This document shows positions 43,390 through 46,150 of a DNA stretch of 46,150 nucleotides, piece by piece. Within the stretch, counting starts at the first letter, position 1; each line of letters begins with the position of its first letter. This DNA is from Pseudomonas lopnurensis (GTDB lineage Bacteria > Pseudomonadota > Gammaproteobacteria > Pseudomonadales > Pseudomonadaceae): positions 11,569 to 57,718 of the forward strand of contig NZ_JADDIX010000059.1 of NCBI RefSeq assembly GCF_015070855.1, given 5' to 3'. Below the pieces are notes generated by a model. The model was not told the origin of the DNA. It worked only from the letters and a program-made list of their open reading frames with translations, and ran no database searches. The position numbers and the translations under genes are program-made.

Positions 43390-44190
43390 ATGCTGCCCTA
43401 CCCGCAGATCGACCCGGTGGCCGTCGCCATCGGCCCGTTACAGATTCACTGGTATGGCCTGATGTACCTGGTCGGCATCGGCGGTGCCTGGTGGCTGGCG
43501 TCGTTGCGGGTGCAGCGCTTCGCCCCCGAATGGCCCAAGGACAAGCTGTCCGACCTGGTGTTCTGGGTGGCCATGGGCGTGATCGTCGGCGGGCGCCTGG
43601 GCTACGTGCTGTTCTACGACCTGGCCGCCTACATCGACCAGCCCAGCCTGATCCTGCAGGTGTGGAAGGGCGGCATGTCGTTCCATGGCGGCCTGATCGG
43701 CGTATTGCTGTGCACCTGGATCTTCGCCCGGCGCAACGGCAAGCGCTTTTTCGAGCTGATGGACTTCATCGCGCCCTTCGTGCCGATCGGCCTGGGCGCA
43801 GGGCGCATCGGCAATTTCATCAATGCCGAGCTGTGGGGCAAGGCCAGCGATGTGCCCTGGGCCATGGTGTTCCCGACCGATCCGCAGCAACTGGCGCGGC
43901 ATCCGTCGCAGCTCTACCAGTTCGCCCTGGAAGGCGTCGCGCTGTTCGTCATCCTCTGGTTGTATTCGCGCAAGCCGCGGCCGACCATGGCGGTCTCCGG
44001 GCTGTTCGCGGTGTGCTACGGCATCTTCCGCTTCATCGTCGAGTTCGTCCGCGTGCCGGACGCGCAGCTCGGCTACCTGGCGTTCGGCTGGCTGACCATG
44101 GGCCAGGTGCTCTGCGTGCCGATGGTGCTGCTCGGCGCCGGGATGATCGCCTGGGCCTATCGCCGCGACGCCGCCAAGGCTCCGGCCTGA
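43390..44190 (+). CDS. lgt: Prolipoprotein diacylglyceryl transferase Lgt
   Basis: Lgt adds diacylglycerol to the lipobox cysteine of prelipoproteins at the inner membrane. The 266-residue, seven-helix protein shows [28 protein letters not shown], the signature [17 protein letters not shown] and [12 protein letters not shown]. Key histidine and arginine residues in these motifs are present. It sits 10 nt behind the TauE-like gene and 108 nt before thyA, the usual pseudomonad order. The lipoproteins in this window depend on it. Confidence 0.97.
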   Translation: MLPYPQIDPVAVAIGPLQIHWYGLMYLVGIGGAWWLASLRVQRFAPEWPKDKLSDLVFWVAMGVIVGGRLGYVLFYDLAAYIDQPSLILQVWKGGMSFHGGLIGVLLCTWIFARRNGKRFFELMDFIAPFVPIGLGAGRIGNFINAELWGKASDVPWAMVFPTDPQQLARHPSQLYQFALEGVALFVILWLYSRKPRPTMAVSGLFAVCYGIFRFIVEFVRVPDAQLGYLAFGWLTMGQVLCVPMVLLGAGMIAWAYRRDAAKAPA

Positions 44191-44298
44191 CGCGCCGTTG
44201 CACTCGGCTCGTCGCAGCGTGCGCGACAAGCCGGGCCCGGCCTTTTACTATTCGCGCAGCCTTTTCACCGCGCCCCGGCGCCTGCTTCGAGCCCATCG

Positions 44299-45093
44299 AT
44301 GAAACAGTACCTCGACCTGATGCGCCACGTGCGCGAACACGGCACCTTCAAGAGCGACCGCACCGGCACCGGCACCTACAGCCTGTTCGGCCAGCAGATG
44401 CGCTTCGACCTGGCCGCAGGCTTTCCGCTGGTCACCACCAAGAAGTGCCATCTGCGCTCGATCATCCATGAGCTGCTGTGGTTCCTCAAAGGCGAGACCA
44501 ACATCGGCTACCTGAAGGAGAACGGTGTCTCGATCTGGGACGAGTGGGCCGACGAGAACGGCGATCTCGGCCCGGTCTATGGCTACCAGTGGCGCAGTTG
44601 GCCGGCGCCGAACGGCGAGTCCATCGACCAGATCGCCAAGCTGCTGGCGATGATCAAAAAGAATCCGGATTCGCGCCGGCTGATCGTCTCGGCCTGGAAC
44701 CCGGCGCTGGTCGAGCAGATGGCGCTGCCACCGTGCCACGCGCTGTTCCAGTTCTACGTCGCCGACGGCAAGCTCAGCTGCCAGCTGTACCAGCGTTCGG
44801 CGGACATCTTCCTCGGCGTGCCCTTCAACATCGCCAGCTATGCGCTGCTGACGTTGATGGTGGCGCAGGTCTGCGACCTCGAGCCGGGCGAGTTCATCTG
44901 GAGCGGCGGCGACTGCCACCTGTACGCCAACCACTTGGAGCAGGCCGACCTGCAGCTGTCGCGCGAACCGCTGCCGCTGCCGACGATGAAGCTCAACCCC
45001 GAGGTGAAGGACCTGTTCGCCTTCCGCTTCGAGGACTTCGAACTGGTCGGTTATGAGGCGCATCCGCATATCAAGGCGCCGGTAGCAGTCTGA
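44299..45093 (+). CDS. thyA: Thymidylate synthase ThyA
   Basis: This 264-residue protein has the normal ThyA length and converts dUMP to dTMP with methylene-tetrahydrofolate. The catalytic cysteine is in [19 protein letters not shown], the folate and dUMP-binding motif is [20 protein letters not shown], and GERTG-type substrate contacts appear as [20 protein letters not shown]. It is the full form without fusion to DHFR. It follows lgt. Confidence 0.98.
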   Translation: MKQYLDLMRHVREHGTFKSDRTGTGTYSLFGQQMRFDLAAGFPLVTTKKCHLRSIIHELLWFLKGETNIGYLKENGVSIWDEWADENGDLGPVYGYQWRSWPAPNGESIDQIAKLLAMIKKNPDSRRLIVSAWNPALVEQMALPPCHALFQFYVADGKLSCQLYQRSADIFLGVPFNIASYALLTLMVAQVCDLEPGEFIWSGGDCHLYANHLEQADLQLSREPLPLPTMKLNPEVKDLFAFRFEDFELVGYEAHPHIKAPVAV

Positions 45094-45153
45094 ACTTTGG
45101 TCGGGTTCGGCCTCGCGGATAACCTGACTGTCACATTTGCCGTATAGACTCGA

Positions 45154-45175
45154 CCCCTCAGGGATTTTCGAGGGG
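45154..45175 (+). promoter_or_regulatory. Hairpin covering the ribosome-binding site of the ParA-like gene
   Basis: CCCCTC (45154-45159) and GAGGGG (45170-45175) can pair around a 10-nt loop. GAGGGG is also the ribosome-binding site for the ATG at 45182. A TATAGA -10-like box lies at 45143-45148, so the hairpin would be near the mRNA 5' end. Confidence 0.4.
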
Positions 45176-45181
45176 CATGAC

Positions 45182-45955
45182 ATGCGCAGGGTGGTGTTCA
45201 ATCAGAAGGGCGGAGTCGGCAAGTCGAGCATCGCCTGCAACCTGGCGGCGGTCAGCGCGTCGCAGGGCTACCGTACGCTGCTGGTGGACCTGGATGCCCA
45301 GGCCAACTCCACCCACTACCTGACCGGGCTCACCGGTGACGCGGTGCCCACCGGCATCGCCGATTTCTTCAAGCAGGTACTGGCCGGCGGCAGCGCCGGC
45401 AAGAAGGCGCGCCCGCCGATCATCGAGACGGCCTTCGACAACCTGCACCTGGTCAGCGCCACCGCCGAACTGGCCGACCTGCAGCCCAAGCTGGAGGCCA
45501 AGCACAAGATCAACAAGCTGCGCAAACTGCTCGACGGTCTGGCCGAGGAGTACGACCGGCTCTACCTGGATACGCCGCCGGCGCTGAACTTCTATACCGT
45601 TTCGGCGCTGATCGCGGCCGACCGCTGCCTGATTCCCTTCGACTGCGACAGCTTCTCGCGCCAGGCGCTGTACGGCCTGCTGGAGGAGATCGAGGACTTG
45701 AAGGAGGACCACAACGAGACGCTCGAGGTCGAGGGCATCGTGGTCAACCAGTTCCAGCCGCGGGCGACGCTGCCGCAGCAGATGATCGACGAGCTGCTGG
45801 CCGAAGGGCTGCCAGTGCTGCCGGTCAACCTGATGAGCTCGGTGAAGATGCGCGAATCGCACCAGGCCTGCACGCCGCTGGTGTATTTCGACCCGCGGCA
45901 CAAGCTGAGCCAACAGTTCGTCGAGCTGCACGACCTGCTCGAAGGGCGCGGTTGA
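45182..45955 (+). CDS. Orphan ParA/Soj-family ATPase
   Basis: The start at 45182 gives 257 residues beginning [20 protein letters not shown], a deviant Walker A with both lysines. The switch I region is [12 protein letters not shown] and Walker B is [14 protein letters not shown]. It is a complete ParA-type ATPase that should dimerise with ATP. No parB gene and no parS-like site is seen next to it, which points to an orphan that positions some other cargo or helps chromosome upkeep. It follows thyA but has its own leader. Confidence 0.9.
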   Translation: MRRVVFNQKGGVGKSSIACNLAAVSASQGYRTLLVDLDAQANSTHYLTGLTGDAVPTGIADFFKQVLAGGSAGKKARPPIIETAFDNLHLVSATAELADLQPKLEAKHKINKLRKLLDGLAEEYDRLYLDTPPALNFYTVSALIAADRCLIPFDCDSFSRQALYGLLEEIEDLKEDHNETLEVEGIVVNQFQPRATLPQQMIDELLAEGLPVLPVNLMSSVKMRESHQACTPLVYFDPRHKLSQQFVELHDLLEGRG

Positions 45956-46150
45956 GTCGACGGGTAGGTCGAAGTCGATAAAAGCGCTGGAGGCGAGAGG
46001 CTGGACGGGAAAAGCGGCGTAGGGCCGCAGCCCGTTGTTGCGCGACGTTGAATGCTTGTAGGAGCGGGCGGACACGCGAGTTCATGCCCACGATGCTCCT
46101 GAGTGGCCGGGATTCGCGAGCATGGCTCGCTCCTACGGGAGATCGTGCGG
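45956..46150. repeat. Intergenic tail with an inverted REP pair
   Basis: No gene is visible to the window end. A REP unit begins GTAGGAGCGGGC at 46058, and a facing unit at 46111-46137 reads TTCGCGAGCATGGCTCGCTC and ends CCTAC. Together they form a bidirectional REP element as found between pseudomonad genes. Confidence 0.7.

Overview
The window is high-GC chromosomal DNA from a Pseudomonas species. Three things support this. There is an oprH-phoP-phoQ operon of the pseudomonad type. There is a long stretch in a gene order I know from P. aeruginosa: serA / D-2-hydroxyglutarate dehydrogenase / FAA hydrolase, rpiA-ilvA, HAD phosphatase-rppH-ptsP, lgt-thyA. REP-type hairpins (GTAGGAGC...) lie between genes. 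I see no integrase, transposase, tRNA, rRNA or CRISPR array.

Layout. 1-1803: the end of a sensor histidine kinase gene, overlapped by its NtrC-type sigma-54 response regulator. 2090-3760: a periplasmic sorbosone-dehydrogenase-like beta-propeller enzyme followed by a small cytochrome c. 3837-5573 (minus): three consecutive lipoprotein genes (CsgG family, DUF4810, DUF799/GNA1162 family). 6001-7024: a decayed phosphoribosyltransferase gene followed by an intact alpha/beta hydrolase. 7261-14022: an eight-gene, translationally coupled Mrp/Mnh-type cation/proton antiporter operon (E-F-G-[DUF4040+B]-C-D-D-D). 14092-16900 (minus): phoQ, phoP, oprH and a striking array of PhoP half-sites. 16954-19775 (minus): curli genes csgD-csgB-csgA-csgH without csgE, csgF or csgG. 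19958-22541: an OPT-family transporter and two small exported low-complexity proteins.

22809-27404 holds serA (minus) and, divergently, D-2-hydroxyglutarate dehydrogenase, an FAA hydrolase and an SdiA-regulated-type protein. SerA and D-2-hydroxyglutarate dehydrogenase form a known metabolic couple. 27528-32083 is a MacA-MacB-TolC-like tripartite efflux operon behind a two-copy direct-repeat operator candidate. 32287-38052 holds rpiA (minus), ilvA, and a membrane cassette (DUF2269, SDR-DoxX fusion, DUF2269, MFS). 38044-45955 holds a HAD phosphatase, rppH, ptsP, an NRDE protein, a TauE/SafE permease, lgt, thyA and an orphan ParA-like ATPase. The end of the window is an intergenic REP region.

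The most unusual parts are four. The curli structural genes sit beside PhoPQ but lack their export genes. The third antiporter subunit of the Mrp operon has lost the TM5 glutamate. Five GTTCAG half-sites lie upstream of oprH, four of them at an exact 11-bp period. The CsgG/DUF4810/DUF799 lipoprotein trio has no settled function that I know of. All family assignments come from reading motifs and remembered homologues; no database search was run.
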